Positions 1 to 8,609 of a DNA stretch of 64,000 bases are shown here, piece by piece. Source of the DNA: an uncultured Bacillota bacterium (GTDB lineage Bacteria > Bacillota > Clostridia > Peptostreptococcales > Anaerovoracaceae); contig CAKMKG010000002.1 of the NCBI GenBank assembly GCA_927441425.1, positions 29,994-93,993 of the forward strand, read 5' to 3'. Under the pieces are notes generated by a model. It was not told the origin of the DNA, did not search any database, and worked only from the letters and a program-made list of their open reading frames with translations. The stretch's first letter is position 1. Every line of letters starts with the position of its first letter. The translations under genes were made by a program, and so were the position numbers.

Positions 1-50
1 AATGATGAAATAAATTAACACTGAAACAAGAAGAGAAAGGTTACTAATAC

Positions 51-2492
51 ATGGAGAAAAACTACACATCAAAAGAGATATCAGAGTTGATTGAAGGAAA
101 GCTCTTGCGGCACTTCGGCCGGGAGGGCAGTAATGCAACGAAACTGCAAATATATCGCGCCGCCTGCCTTGTGGTGCGTGATATTTTATCGGAAAAATGG
201 TTGAAAAATCATGACATCATATGCTCTCAGACAGAAAAGCAGGTCATTTATCTGTCAATGGAATTTTTGCCCGGCACATCTTTAAGGAATCATCTCTTTA
301 ATCTGGGACTGGAAGATATTTTACAGTCTGCTCTGAAGGACTACGATCAGGAGCTCGAAGAATTTTACACGATGGAACCGGATGCGGGCCTCGGAAACGG
401 TGGCTTGGGGAGATTGGCATCCTGTTATTTGGATGCAATTTCTTCCTGCGGCATGTTTGGACAGGGAATGTCGATCTGCTATGAGTATGGGATTTTCAAG
501 CAGAAGATACAGGATGGAAAACAGATTGAACAGCCCGACGACTGGCTTGATCTCGGAGATTGCTGGCTCATTACCAAGGAAGACGAATCGGAGGAGGTCC
601 ATTTTGGCGGAACGCTGTCCGAGGTCTGGGACGACATGGGTAGAATGAAGCTAATCCATCAGAATTATGCCACAGTAATCGCGGTTCCCAGGGATATGTT
701 GATTTCCGGATATCGGAGTGATGCCGTCAATACCTTACGACTCTGGGAGTCGACCTCACCCATCAGCATTGATATGGAGCTGTTTGCAAAGGGAGAATAT
801 CTGCAATCTATGGAGGAGAAGCATCAGGCTGAGATCATATCAAAAATTCTATACCCTGAGGATGCCCACGATGAAGGAAAAACCCTGCGCATGAAGCAAC
901 AGTATTTTTTCATATCTGCTTCCATGCAGACACTGACCAAGCGCCATATGTTGACCTACGGAAAGCTGGATAATTTCCACGAAAAAATAGCAGTGCATAT
1001 CAACGATACCCATCCAACCATGTCGATTCTGGAGCTGATGCGTATTTTGATAGATATCTATGACTATGAATGGGAAGAGGCATGGGATATCGTTACAAAA
1101 ACCGTATCTTATACAAATCATACGGTAATGCCGGAGGCACTGGAGCAATGGCCGGAATCCCTTTTCGCAGGACTGCTTCCAAGACTCCATTCTATATTAA
1201 AAGAAATCAACCGCAGACATAATGAGGAATTGCTAAAGGCATTTCCCGATGATGAGCCCCTCAGAAATGAAATGGCCATCATAGGGAATGGGAAAATCAG
1301 AATGGCAAACCTCTGCGTGGTTGCTTCTCATACGGTGAACGGCGTATCATCTCTGCATAGCAGGATCATCAAAGATAAGCTGTTCAACGGATTTACCCGT
1401 TTAACACCGGATAAGTTTACCAACGTTACCAATGGCATTGCATATCGCAGATGGCTTTGTCAGGCGAATCCCAAGCTTTCGAACTTTATTGAAGAACTCT
1501 GTGGCCCGGGATTCATAAAAAATTCCCAAGAGCTTGAGCTTTTGTTGAAGTTTAAGGAAGACCGCACTGTTTTAGAGCAGCTTGCCAAGATCAAGCGGGA
1601 AAATAAAATCAAACTGGCCGATTATATAAAAACTCATAATAACATTATTGTAAACCCGGATTCCATCTTTGATGTACAGGTTAAACGGCTCCATGAGTAC
1701 AAACGTCAGCTTTTAAACCTGATCCATATCATTGATCTTTATAATAAAATCAAGGAAAATCCGAATCTGGAGATGCAGCCACGAACGTTTCTCTTCGGCG
1801 CAAAAGCCGCAGCAGGCTACTATATGGCAAAGCAGATTATCCGTTTGGCTTGCAAACTGTCGGAACAGCTAGAAAAGGATCCTGTGGTAAGGGATCGCAT
1901 AAAAGTCGTTTTTCTCGAAAACTATTCTGTATCCCTATCCGAGTTGATTATGCCTGCAGCGGATCTCTCAGAACAGATTTCATTGGCGGGAAAAGAAGCA
2001 TCGGGAACGGGAAATATGAAACTGATGCTCAATGGAGCGGTTACCATTGGCACCATGGACGGTGCCAATGTTGAAATTTACAACGCAGTAGGAGATGAAA
2101 ACATTTTCATCTTTGGTATGGGTGTAGAACAGGTGGAGCAGCTCAGCAAAGAAGGGACGTATAGTCCATGGGGATTTTATCAGGATAACCGCAGCATCTC
2201 TGCCATCATCAAGTTTCTTGCCAATGGGATCTTGGAGGATTCCTTTGGAGATATTATCAATTCTCTGACGACAGGCTTTAACGGAGAAGCGGATCAGTAT
2301 TTTGTCATTGCGGATTTTGAAAGCTATAAAACCGCCCAAACAGAAGCCGCCCAGGCATATCAGGACACCTTCCGATGGGGAGGAATGTCCCTGACCAATA
2401 TCGCAAAGTCCGGCATATTCTCTGCAGACAGAAGTGTGCGAGAATATGCAGATCGAATTTGGAGGATACCATCATTAAATGATTCAATTTAA
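51..2492 (+). CDS. glgP: Glycogen/starch phosphorylase
   Basis: It cleaves alpha-1,4-glucan chains with phosphate to release glucose-1-phosphate, using pyridoxal phosphate in the cytoplasm. The 813-residue length is normal for the GT35 family. The PLP-lysine signature EASGTGNMK lies near residues 650-657, which makes Lys657 the expected Schiff-base lysine, and the N-terminal GNGGLGRLA motif is also present. The ATG start has a GAAAGG about 10 bases upstream. The reading frame overlaps the next gene, an amylase, by 14 bases, so the two are probably co-transcribed for glycogen breakdown. Only 50 bases precede it here, so any upstream glg genes and the promoter are out of view. Confidence 0.96.
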   Translation: MEKNYTSKEISELIEGKLLRHFGREGSNATKLQIYRAACLVVRDILSEKWLKNHDIICSQTEKQVIYLSMEFLPGTSLRNHLFNLGLEDILQSALKDYDQELEEFYTMEPDAGLGNGGLGRLASCYLDAISSCGMFGQGMSICYEYGIFKQKIQDGKQIEQPDDWLDLGDCWLITKEDESEEVHFGGTLSEVWDDMGRMKLIHQNYATVIAVPRDMLISGYRSDAVNTLRLWESTSPISIDMELFAKGEYLQSMEEKHQAEIISKILYPEDAHDEGKTLRMKQQYFFISASMQTLTKRHMLTYGKLDNFHEKIAVHINDTHPTMSILELMRILIDIYDYEWEEAWDIVTKTVSYTNHTVMPEALEQWPESLFAGLLPRLHSILKEINRRHNEELLKAFPDDEPLRNEMAIIGNGKIRMANLCVVASHTVNGVSSLHSRIIKDKLFNGFTRLTPDKFTNVTNGIAYRRWLCQANPKLSNFIEELCGPGFIKNSQELELLLKFKEDRTVLEQLAKIKRENKIKLADYIKTHNNIIVNPDSIFDVQVKRLHEYKRQLLNLIHIIDLYNKIKENPNLEMQPRTFLFGAKAAAGYYMAKQIIRLACKLSEQLEKDPVVRDRIKVVFLENYSVSLSELIMPAADLSEQISLAGKEASGTGNMKLMLNGAVTIGTMDGANVEIYNAVGDENIFIFGMGVEQVEQLSKEGTYSPWGFYQDNRSISAIIKFLANGILEDSFGDIINSLTTGFNGEADQYFVIADFESYKTAQTEAAQAYQDTFRWGGMSLTNIAKSGIFSADRSVREYADRIWRIPSLNDSI

Positions 2493-4269
2493 TTCCAGAA
2501 AAGCCTATTACAAGCATCCCTTTGGGGCAATCAAAAAAAATACAGACCTGTTCCTGCGAATAAAAATAACAGGAGACAGGCCTGTTATTTCTGCATCCCT
2601 TTTTTTCATAAATGATGAGAACGGTAACGTGATCAGGACGGAAGGGAAGCTGGAAGGAGAAGTGCTCTATGAATTTTCTCTGCAGATCGATCAGATCGGC
2701 CTGTATTTTTATTATTTTGAGGTAATCTATCAGGATAACAGCCTGGATGTGACACCTCATAATCAGCTGACCGTATATTCCGATGATTTCTCTACACCCC
2801 AATGGCTGAAAACCGGCGTGATGTATCAGATCTTTCCAGATCGTTTTGCGCGCAGTGATCGTTACGGAGCGCCGCCGCAGAATAAAAACTATAGCCTTAG
2901 AAATGATTGGGGAGGCCTGCCCCAGGATCAACCTGATGAGGATGGGATTGTTCAGAACAATGATTTCTTCGGCGGAAATCTCAGGGGAATCCTCGAGAAA
3001 CTCGACTATCTGAAAGATCTGGGTGTGACGGTAATCTACCTCAATCCTATCTTTGAAGCATACTCCAACCATCGCTATGATACTGCAGATTATAAAAAAA
3101 TTGATCCCATGCTGGGCACGGAGGATGATTTCATACTGCTGTGTGGGGAAGCAAAGATAAGAGGGATACGGATCATCCTGGACGGTGTATTCAATCATAC
3201 AGGAAGCGACAGCCTGTATTTCAATAAAAGTGGTCGCTATCCAGAGCTGGGTGCTTATCAAAGCAAAGAATCCCCTTATTACAAATGGTATCACTTCATT
3301 GAATTTCCTGACAGTTATGACGCCTGGTGGGGCATTGATACACTGCCCAATGTGAATGAAATGGAACCTTCCTTTTTAGATTATATCATCCGTTCAGAGG
3401 ACTCAGTGATCAAGCACTGGCTGCGCTGTGGTGCCTCCGGATTCCGTCTGGACGTGGCTGATGAATTGCCTGATGGTTTTTTGGAAACATTACGGACGGC
3501 CGTAAAGGAAATCAAACCTGATGGAGCCGTAATCGGGGAGGTTTGGGAGGATGCATCCAACAAGATTTCCTATAGCTTAAGAAGAAAGTATTTTCTGGGA
3601 AATCAATTAGATACCGTAATGAATTATCCGCTGAAAAATGCAGTCATTGTTTATCTTGTTCACCGAAAAGACGGCCTAGAGCTGGAACAGGTCATAAACA
3701 GTATTTGGGAAAACTATCCTAAGCCTGCTTTTCAGACGTTGATGAATATCCTAGGAACACACGATACGCCAAGAATCCTGACCGTATTGTCTGAAAACAG
3801 TAAGGATGAGGATTATACCCGGCAGAGGTTGTTCCTTGCCTTTTTAATTATTTCATTTATGCCCGGAATTCCCTGCATATACTATGGCGATGAACGCGGC
3901 ATGAAAGGAGGAAAGGATCCGTTTAACCGTATGTGCTTCCTTTCGGAAGACGGTGATCCGTCTATTCTGCGGTTCTTCAGACGACTGTTCACCTTTCGGA
4001 GAAAAATTGACGGACTGGAGGATCAGTCCTTTCGGCCAGGCTGGGCCGAAGGGGGCTTCTATTCCTTTCGCAGGGAGGGAAAAACTGGGCGATTGGTCAT
4101 CGCCACAAATGTTGGAGATCAGGATTATTCACTAAATCTTGACCTGAACGAAAACGAAGTCTTGCAAGACTTCTTAATCAGTGGTTCCGTATCCTTTGAA
4201 AAGCAGGATGTTTTTCGAATCAAAGAAAATTCCGGCATTGTTGTATACATTAAGCATAGGGCAGAGTAG
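2479..4269 (+). CDS. GH13 alpha-amylase / neopullulanase-like glucan hydrolase
   Basis: This is a 596-residue glycoside hydrolase of family 13, predicted to cut alpha-glucan or maltodextrin bonds. Residues 1-100 look like the beta-sandwich N-terminal domain (CBM34-like) of neopullulanases and cyclomaltodextrinases, and the TIM barrel follows from about residue 110 (GVMYQIFPDRFARS). The catalytic triad is visible: nucleophile Asp325 in FRLDVAD, acid/base Glu354 in IGEVWED, and Asp429 in GTHDTPR. There is no signal peptide, so it should act inside the cell on glycogen or imported dextrins alongside the overlapping glgP. The ATG start is fixed by the 14-base overlap; a GGAGG lies 14 bases upstream, which is rather far. 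The exact substrate cannot be told from sequence. Confidence 0.9.
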   Translation: MIQFNSRKAYYKHPFGAIKKNTDLFLRIKITGDRPVISASLFFINDENGNVIRTEGKLEGEVLYEFSLQIDQIGLYFYYFEVIYQDNSLDVTPHNQLTVYSDDFSTPQWLKTGVMYQIFPDRFARSDRYGAPPQNKNYSLRNDWGGLPQDQPDEDGIVQNNDFFGGNLRGILEKLDYLKDLGVTVIYLNPIFEAYSNHRYDTADYKKIDPMLGTEDDFILLCGEAKIRGIRIILDGVFNHTGSDSLYFNKSGRYPELGAYQSKESPYYKWYHFIEFPDSYDAWWGIDTLPNVNEMEPSFLDYIIRSEDSVIKHWLRCGASGFRLDVADELPDGFLETLRTAVKEIKPDGAVIGEVWEDASNKISYSLRRKYFLGNQLDTVMNYPLKNAVIVYLVHRKDGLELEQVINSIWENYPKPAFQTLMNILGTHDTPRILTVLSENSKDEDYTRQRLFLAFLIISFMPGIPCIYYGDERGMKGGKDPFNRMCFLSEDGDPSILRFFRRLFTFRRKIDGLEDQSFRPGWAEGGFYSFRREGKTGRLVIATNVGDQDYSLNLDLNENEVLQDFLISGSVSFEKQDVFRIKENSGIVVYIKHRAE

Positions 4270-4311
4270 ACCTTGTATTGAATTAAATACAAATGAAATC
4301 CCTGGATTGTA

Positions 4312-4340
4312 TTGACATCACGGTAACGTCCAATTATGAT
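4312..4340 (+). promoter_or_regulatory. Sigma-A promoter of nrdDG
   Basis: TTGACA (4312-4317) and TATGAT (4335-4340) are separated by exactly 17 bases, close to the vegetative consensus. The promoter lies in the 161-base gap after the amylase gene and points into nrdD. Confidence 0.8.
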
Positions 4341-4355
4341 AGTTTATACCGATTA

Positions 4356-4402
4356 ACACCATATATGGTATGAGCGTAAAAACCGCTCAATAAATATGGT
4401 TA
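4356..4402 (+). promoter_or_regulatory. Pair of probable NrdR boxes
   Basis: The known NrdR box is acaCwAtATaTwGtgt. Positions 4356-4371 match it at 13 of 16 places around the palindrome ACCATATATGGT. A weaker second copy at 4387-4402 matches at about 10 of 16. The two are offset by exactly 31 bases, the three-helical-turn spacing typical of paired NrdR sites. Both lie just downstream of the -10 element, where the repressor would block transcription when dATP is plentiful. Confidence 0.72.
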
Positions 4403-4430
4403 AATGATAGCATAATGGAGGTACCTAGCA

Positions 4431-6776
4431 TTGGACGAAAGAAAACAGATATTAAAAAGGGATGGACGTTGTACAGAATTTAACGTTGAGAAGATTGCGA
4501 ATGCAATCTATAAAGCCGCAGAGGTTTTAGGCGGAAAAGACCATGAAATGGCGCTTGATCTTGCCAAGAAGGTAGAGAGGTATATTTTTGATAACGGCCT
4601 ATCCGACAGCCCAACTGTTGAGCAAATTCAGGATGCTGTGGAAAAAATCCTAATCGAGAACGGACATGCTAGAACAGCAAAGGAATACATCCTTTATCGC
4701 GCCGAACGCACAAGGATCAGAGAGATGAATACCCGTCTCATGAAGGTTTACGAGGATTTAACGTTTAAAGAGGCGCAGGATAATGATATTAAACGGGAAA
4801 ATGCAAATATTGACGGCGACACCGCCATGGGGACGATGCTAAAATATGGTTCTGAAGGAGCAAAGCAGTTTTATGAGATGTTTGTACTTCATCCCGACCA
4901 TTCAAAAGCCCACAGAGAAGGTGATATCCATATTCACGATCTGGATTTTCTAACCCTCACAACGACCTGCTGTCAGATCGACCTGGAAAAGCTGTTCCGC
5001 GGCGGATTTTCAACTGGACACGGTTTTTTAAGGGAGCCCAACGACATTCGGAGTTATGCAGCATTAGCCTGTATTGCCATACAGTCAAACCAGAATGATC
5101 AACACGGTGGTCAAAGCGTTCCAAATTTTGATTACAGCATGGCAGCCGGTGTGAAAAAGACCTACAAAAAGCTGTATTATAGCAATCTTGGTAAGAGCAT
5201 GGATATTTTGTGCAATACGGTGGATGGTGAGACGAAGGCAAAAGAAATTGGTGCGGTCATAGAACGGGATTTTCATATCGAGCCCAACATGGCAGACGAC
5301 AGCGATTACATAAAAAAAGAAGCAACCTATCTTGAGGAGTTTCTGACTGCAGATCAAATCAAGACGATTCAGCAGGTTGCCAAAAGCTATACGCAAAAGG
5401 AAATTAAACGAGCAACTTATCAGGCCATGGAAGCCTTTGTACATAATCTGAATACGATGCATTCCCGCGCGGGAGCACAGATCCCGTTCAGTTCCATCAA
5501 TTACGGCACGGATACCAGCCCCGAGGGGAGACTGGTGATTGAAAGTGTGCTGAAAGCAACAGAAGCAGGTCTGGGGAATGGGGAAACAGCGATTTTTCCA
5601 ATCCACATCTTCAAGGTCAAGGAGGGGATCAGCTTCAATCCCGAAGACCCGAACTATGATTTGTTTCAGTTAGCCTGCAAGGTTTCAGCGAAAAGACTGT
5701 TTCCGAACTTTTCATTTTTGGATGCGCCGTACAATCTCCAGTTTTATGATCCCAACAACCATGATACAGAGGTTGCCTACATGGGCTGCAGAACAAGAGT
5801 GATTGCAAACAATAACGATAAAACAAGACAAACGGTAGGCGGAAGAGGCAATTTGAGCTTTACCTCTATCAATCTGCCGAGACTGGCCATCAAAGCCAAC
5901 GGCAATGCAGATCTCTTCTTTGAGGACTTGGAAAGAAAAATAACCCTTGTCATCGATCAGCTTATGGAGAGATACAAGATCCAGGCAGCAAAAAAGGTGA
6001 AAAACTATCCATTCCTCATGGGTCAGGGTATCTGGATGGATTCAGATCAATTGGGACCCAATGACAACATTGGTGAAATATTAAAACACGGTACTCTGAC
6101 CATGGGCTTCATTGGACTGGCGGAATGTTTAAAAGCCTTGATAGGAAGTCACCACGGAGAAACCGCTGAGGCCAGGAATCTGGGCATGAACATCGTCGGC
6201 TATATGAGAAAACGCATGGATGAGGCGTCAGAAAAGACTGGCTTTAATTATACACTCATTGCAACACCGGCAGAAGGACTTTCCGGTAGATTTGTAAGGT
6301 TAGACAGAGAAAAATACGGAAGCATAGAGGGTGTGACTGACAGGGAATACTATACGAATTCCTTCCATATTCCGGTTTACTTTAATATTTCAGCCTTTGA
6401 TAAGATTAATATAGAGGCTCCGTATCATAGGCTGACCAATGCGGGACATATTACCTATGTTGAGCTTGACGGCGACCCTGCAAAAAATCCGGCTGCCTTT
6501 GAACGCATTGTACGCTATATGAAAGAAAGCGGAATCGGTTACGGTTCCATCAATCATCCGGTTGACAGAGACCCGATCTGCGGCTTTACCGGAGTCATCG
6601 ATAACGAATGCCCCAAATGCCATCGGCTGGAAACGGAAGGAGATTTGGGCTTTGAGCGAATCCGAAGAATTACCGGCTATCTGGTCGGAACAGTGGATCG
6701 TTTCAACAACGCGAAGCGGTCAGAAGAGAACCAACGGGTAAAACACAGCGTTGAAGCAGGGTTTGAAATCATATGA
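4431..6776 (+). CDS. nrdD: Anaerobic ribonucleoside-triphosphate reductase, large subunit
   Basis: This glycyl-radical enzyme (class III) reduces ribonucleoside triphosphates to deoxynucleotides under anaerobic conditions. It has 781 residues. An ATP-cone allosteric domain occupies roughly residues 5-95. A CxxC pair in the C-terminal zinc site (ICGF and CPKC) is followed by the radical loop TGYLVG, with Gly749 the expected radical site. The start is TTG at 4431, set by the GGAGG at 4417-4421. It overlaps nrdG by four bases (ATGA), so the two are translationally coupled. A sigma-A promoter and two NrdR-like boxes lie in front, which fits dNTP-responsive repression. Confidence 0.96.
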   Translation: MDERKQILKRDGRCTEFNVEKIANAIYKAAEVLGGKDHEMALDLAKKVERYIFDNGLSDSPTVEQIQDAVEKILIENGHARTAKEYILYRAERTRIREMNTRLMKVYEDLTFKEAQDNDIKRENANIDGDTAMGTMLKYGSEGAKQFYEMFVLHPDHSKAHREGDIHIHDLDFLTLTTTCCQIDLEKLFRGGFSTGHGFLREPNDIRSYAALACIAIQSNQNDQHGGQSVPNFDYSMAAGVKKTYKKLYYSNLGKSMDILCNTVDGETKAKEIGAVIERDFHIEPNMADDSDYIKKEATYLEEFLTADQIKTIQQVAKSYTQKEIKRATYQAMEAFVHNLNTMHSRAGAQIPFSSINYGTDTSPEGRLVIESVLKATEAGLGNGETAIFPIHIFKVKEGISFNPEDPNYDLFQLACKVSAKRLFPNFSFLDAPYNLQFYDPNNHDTEVAYMGCRTRVIANNNDKTRQTVGGRGNLSFTSINLPRLAIKANGNADLFFEDLERKITLVIDQLMERYKIQAAKKVKNYPFLMGQGIWMDSDQLGPNDNIGEILKHGTLTMGFIGLAECLKALIGSHHGETAEARNLGMNIVGYMRKRMDEASEKTGFNYTLIATPAEGLSGRFVRLDREKYGSIEGVTDREYYTNSFHIPVYFNISAFDKINIEAPYHRLTNAGHITYVELDGDPAKNPAAFERIVRYMKESGIGYGSINHPVDRDPICGFTGVIDNECPKCHRLETEGDLGFERIRRITGYLVGTVDRFNNAKRSEENQRVKHSVEAGFEII

Positions 6777-7264
6777 GAATCGCAGGAATTGTCAGGGAAT
6801 CCATTGTAGATGGACCGGGCTTGCGCTTCGCCATATTTGCGCAGGGCTGCCCCCATCGATGCCGAGGCTGCCATAATGAATCTACTCATGATTTCAATGG
6901 CGGTTATGATTGTTTACAAGATACGGTCCTTGCAGAAATCGATAAAAACCCATTGCTTACCGGTGTGACCTTTACTGGTGGAGAACCATTTTGCCAGCCA
7001 ATGGAATTTTATAAGCTGGGCGTAGAAATAAAAGCGAGAGGCCTTGATATTGTGGCTTATTCAGGGTATACTTTAGAAGAACTATGGGAGATGTCCGAAA
7101 AAGACGTGTGGATTAAAAAGCTTCTTTCGCTCATAGATTTTCTTGTGGATGGGCCGTTTGTGCTGGAAGAAAAGGATCTTACCCTGGAATTCAGAGGCAG
7201 CAAAAACCAACGATTTATCTGTATGAAAAAAAGTGTTTTACAAGAAGAAATGTATATGGTATAA
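6773..7264 (+). CDS. nrdG: Anaerobic ribonucleotide reductase activating protein
   Basis: This radical-SAM activase installs the glycyl radical on NrdD. It has 163 residues, normal for NrdG. The cluster-binding motif CPHRCRGC (Cys26, Cys30, Cys33; CX3CX2C) is near the N-terminus, followed by the FTGGEP motif that contacts S-adenosylmethionine. Its ATG overlaps the nrdD stop codon. No terminator hairpin is visible before rpmB begins 66 bases later. Confidence 0.96.
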   Translation: MRIAGIVRESIVDGPGLRFAIFAQGCPHRCRGCHNESTHDFNGGYDCLQDTVLAEIDKNPLLTGVTFTGGEPFCQPMEFYKLGVEIKARGLDIVAYSGYTLEELWEMSEKDVWIKKLLSLIDFLVDGPFVLEEKDLTLEFRGSKNQRFICMKKSVLQEEMYMV

Positions 7265-7330
7265 TACCCCTTGTTTGATGTAAAAATTTATTTGCTTTAG
7301 AGCATTGCAATATAGAAGGAGGTGCGGCAG

Positions 7331-7522
7331 ATGTCAAGAAAGTGTGAAGTATGTGGTAAGGGACAAGTATCTGGAAATAACGTTTCCCATTCCAACAGAC
7401 ATACCAGAAGAAAATGGAATGCAAATATTCAAACTGTAAAAGTTGACGAAAAAGGTACAGTTTCGAGAAAGAACGTATGCACAAGATGCATTCGTAGCAA
7501 CAAAGTCAACCGCGCTATCTAA
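7331..7522 (+). CDS. rpmB: 50S ribosomal protein bL28
   Basis: This is a 63-residue large-subunit ribosomal protein. The ATG at 7331 follows a strong AAGGAGGTG, so I reject an upstream start that would add three residues. It is the zinc-ribbon form: CEVC near the N-terminus and CTRC near the C-terminus can bind one zinc. It stands alone between nrdG and a strong terminator, as rpmB often does. Upstream and downstream frames show no other ribosomal protein. Confidence 0.96.
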   Translation: MSRKCEVCGKGQVSGNNVSHSNRHTRRKWNANIQTVKVDEKGTVSRKNVCTRCIRSNKVNRAI

Positions 7523-7540
7523 TCATATTAGATATAAAAA

Positions 7541-7567
7541 CCTGCAAAGTTTTGCAGGTTTTTTTTA
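7541..7567 (+). terminator. Rho-independent terminator after rpmB, probably bidirectional
   Basis: CCTGCAAA (7541-7548) pairs with TTTGCAGG (7551-7558) and is followed by a run of T. Read on the minus strand, the same hairpin is followed by TTTTTATAT, so it can also end transcription of the two small minus-strand genes. Confidence 0.88.
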
Positions 7568-7653
7568 TCGCGGAAGCTACGACAGCCACTTTTTATGTTT
7601 CAATTCCTTTCTGTTCTGTAATGCGGGCAGCCTTGAATCAGTGCAATCCATAT

Positions 7654-7827
7654 TTAACTGTTAAACAATTTAAATCCGCAGAAGATCATCAATCCTCCCA
7701 GGATGATAAGCCATAGCTTGAAGGGGAGCAAAAATGCGCAGATCGTGCAGATTCCGATGATCAAAAGGATCAATCCAAACAACTCTACTTCTCCGGGTTT
7801 TCGGCAGTGTAATTTCCTACATTTCAT
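7654..7827 (-). CDS. Small membrane protein, 57 residues, unknown function
   Basis: I do not recognise a family. The protein begins with a short basic, cysteine-containing stretch (MKCRKLHCRKPGE) followed by two hydrophobic segments, roughly residues 15-33 and 37-52, so a two-helix membrane hairpin is likely. The ATG at 7827 has AGGAAG eight bases upstream, and a GTG nine bases earlier is less well placed. It follows the 49-residue gene by 18 bases on the same strand, so the pair is probably one transcript. The ribosome binding site and the pairing support it as real, but it may be lineage-restricted. Confidence 0.5.
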   Translation of the reverse strand: MKCRKLHCRKPGEVELFGLILLIIGICTICAFLLPFKLWLIILGGLMIFCGFKLFNS

Positions 7828-7845
7828 AGCAATCACTTCCTAATA

Positions 7846-7995
7846 TTAATTGAGTATAAAAAAGGCAAATGCCAGGATGAGGATGACGAGGATAATATAC
7901 CATACAAAAACAGGAACGGTATGTATTACAATAACCGCACCGGCAATCGCCATGATAACTCCTGTCAGCTTGATAACCAGTTTCTTCTCTCTCAT
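7846..7995 (-). CDS. Small membrane protein, 49 residues, unknown function
   Basis: The frame encodes a basic start (MREKKLVIK) followed by almost unbroken hydrophobic sequence: one segment over residues 10-24 and a second over about 30-48. GGTGG lies six bases before the ATG. It appears to be the first gene of a two-gene minus-strand operon with the 57-residue membrane protein. A longer overlapping frame on the same strand (7817-8008) has cysteine-rich, non-hydrophobic content and looks like a shadow. No function can be assigned; membrane-associated peptides next to Asp23 genes are common in Firmicutes, but that link is only suggestive here. Confidence 0.45.
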   Translation of the reverse strand: MREKKLVIKLTGVIMAIAGAVIVIHTVPVFVWYIILVILILAFAFFILN

Positions 7996-8093
7996 CCAAA
8001 ACCACCATTCGATAAGGACGGTAAGCCCCTTATTTATTGTATGTTTTTCAAAAGAGTATCGTGCAAAAATTATTTCTCATTTCCCTTTACTAG

Positions 8094-8166
8094 CTCGCCC
8101 AATTTACGAGGTAAATTGATGGCGAACTTATGCACTGAAATCACAAATTTTAATTTGTAGATTTCA
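8094..8166. repeat. Two adjacent inverted repeats in a divergent intergenic region
   Basis: The first hairpin pairs TCGCC (8095-8099) with GGCGA (8121-8125) and AATTTAC with GTAAATT around a GAG loop, with a short bulge. The second pairs TGAAATC with GATTTCA and ACAAATT with AATTTGT (8136-8166) with one bulged A. Neither has a convincing T-run, so they look more like operators or structured leader than terminators. They lie between the small minus-strand membrane genes and the Asp23 gene. Confidence 0.5.
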
Positions 8167-8212
8167 ACTGTTAAATATGGTAAAATGAACAACAGTAAGG
8201 GGGGCGATCGGT

Positions 8213-8605
8213 TTGCTTTATAGACTCGAGACGGCGGACGGAATCATATCAATTGACAAGACGGTTGTTGGTAAAATCATAGCCGATGCCGTAGGGCAAT
8301 TCAAAGGAAAAGTTTTCATATCAAACCACAAAGGAAAAGCCGTATCAGGTTTTGCGGCAAAACTCGGTGTGGTGGACGACACCAGTTCCATGGAGATCAA
8401 TTTCGAAAACAACGGACTTGATATCCGGTTTTATATATTGATTCGTTTTGGCACCAGTATCAACCTTGTCACGGAGCTGCTCATTGAAACGATCAAGAAA
8501 AATTCGGAAGAAATCACAGGGCTTGAAGTCAACAGTATCGCAGTAGTTGTAACCGGCATTGTTTCCAAACAGACGGTAAGAAGAAATATTGAGGTAAGAG
8601 GATAG
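8213..8605 (+). CDS. Asp23/Gls24-family protein
   Basis: This 130-residue protein has the Asp23 (DUF322) pattern: a DGIISIDKTVVGKI start, a hydrophobic beta-rich middle and a VNSIAVVVTGI ending. Family members associate with the cell envelope in Firmicutes and are linked to alkaline or envelope stress, though no molecular function is firm. The start is TTG at 8213 with an AAGGGGGG upstream. It sits five bases before recG, so they are co-transcribed. Other clostridia place an Asp23 gene before a DAK-phosphatase/fatty-acid-kinase gene and recG; that gene is missing here. Confidence 0.8.
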   Translation: MLYRLETADGIISIDKTVVGKIIADAVGQFKGKVFISNHKGKAVSGFAAKLGVVDDTSSMEINFENNGLDIRFYILIRFGTSINLVTELLIETIKKNSEEITGLEVNSIAVVVTGIVSKQTVRRNIEVRG

Positions 8606-8609
8606 CCGG

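Noticed and set aside
2305..3294. A 329-codon open frame on the minus strand
   Set aside because: It lies fully antisense to glgP and the GH13 gene, whose motifs are unmistakable; its translation is cysteine- and aromatic-rich with no recognisable domain.
5085..5606. A 173-codon minus-strand frame inside nrdD
   Set aside because: It is antisense to conserved nrdD sequence with no ribosome binding site; a by-product of codon use.
7817..8008. A 63-codon minus-strand frame overlapping the small membrane genes
   Set aside because: The alternative frame there gives a clean hydrophobic 49-residue protein with a ribosome binding site and operon-like spacing.
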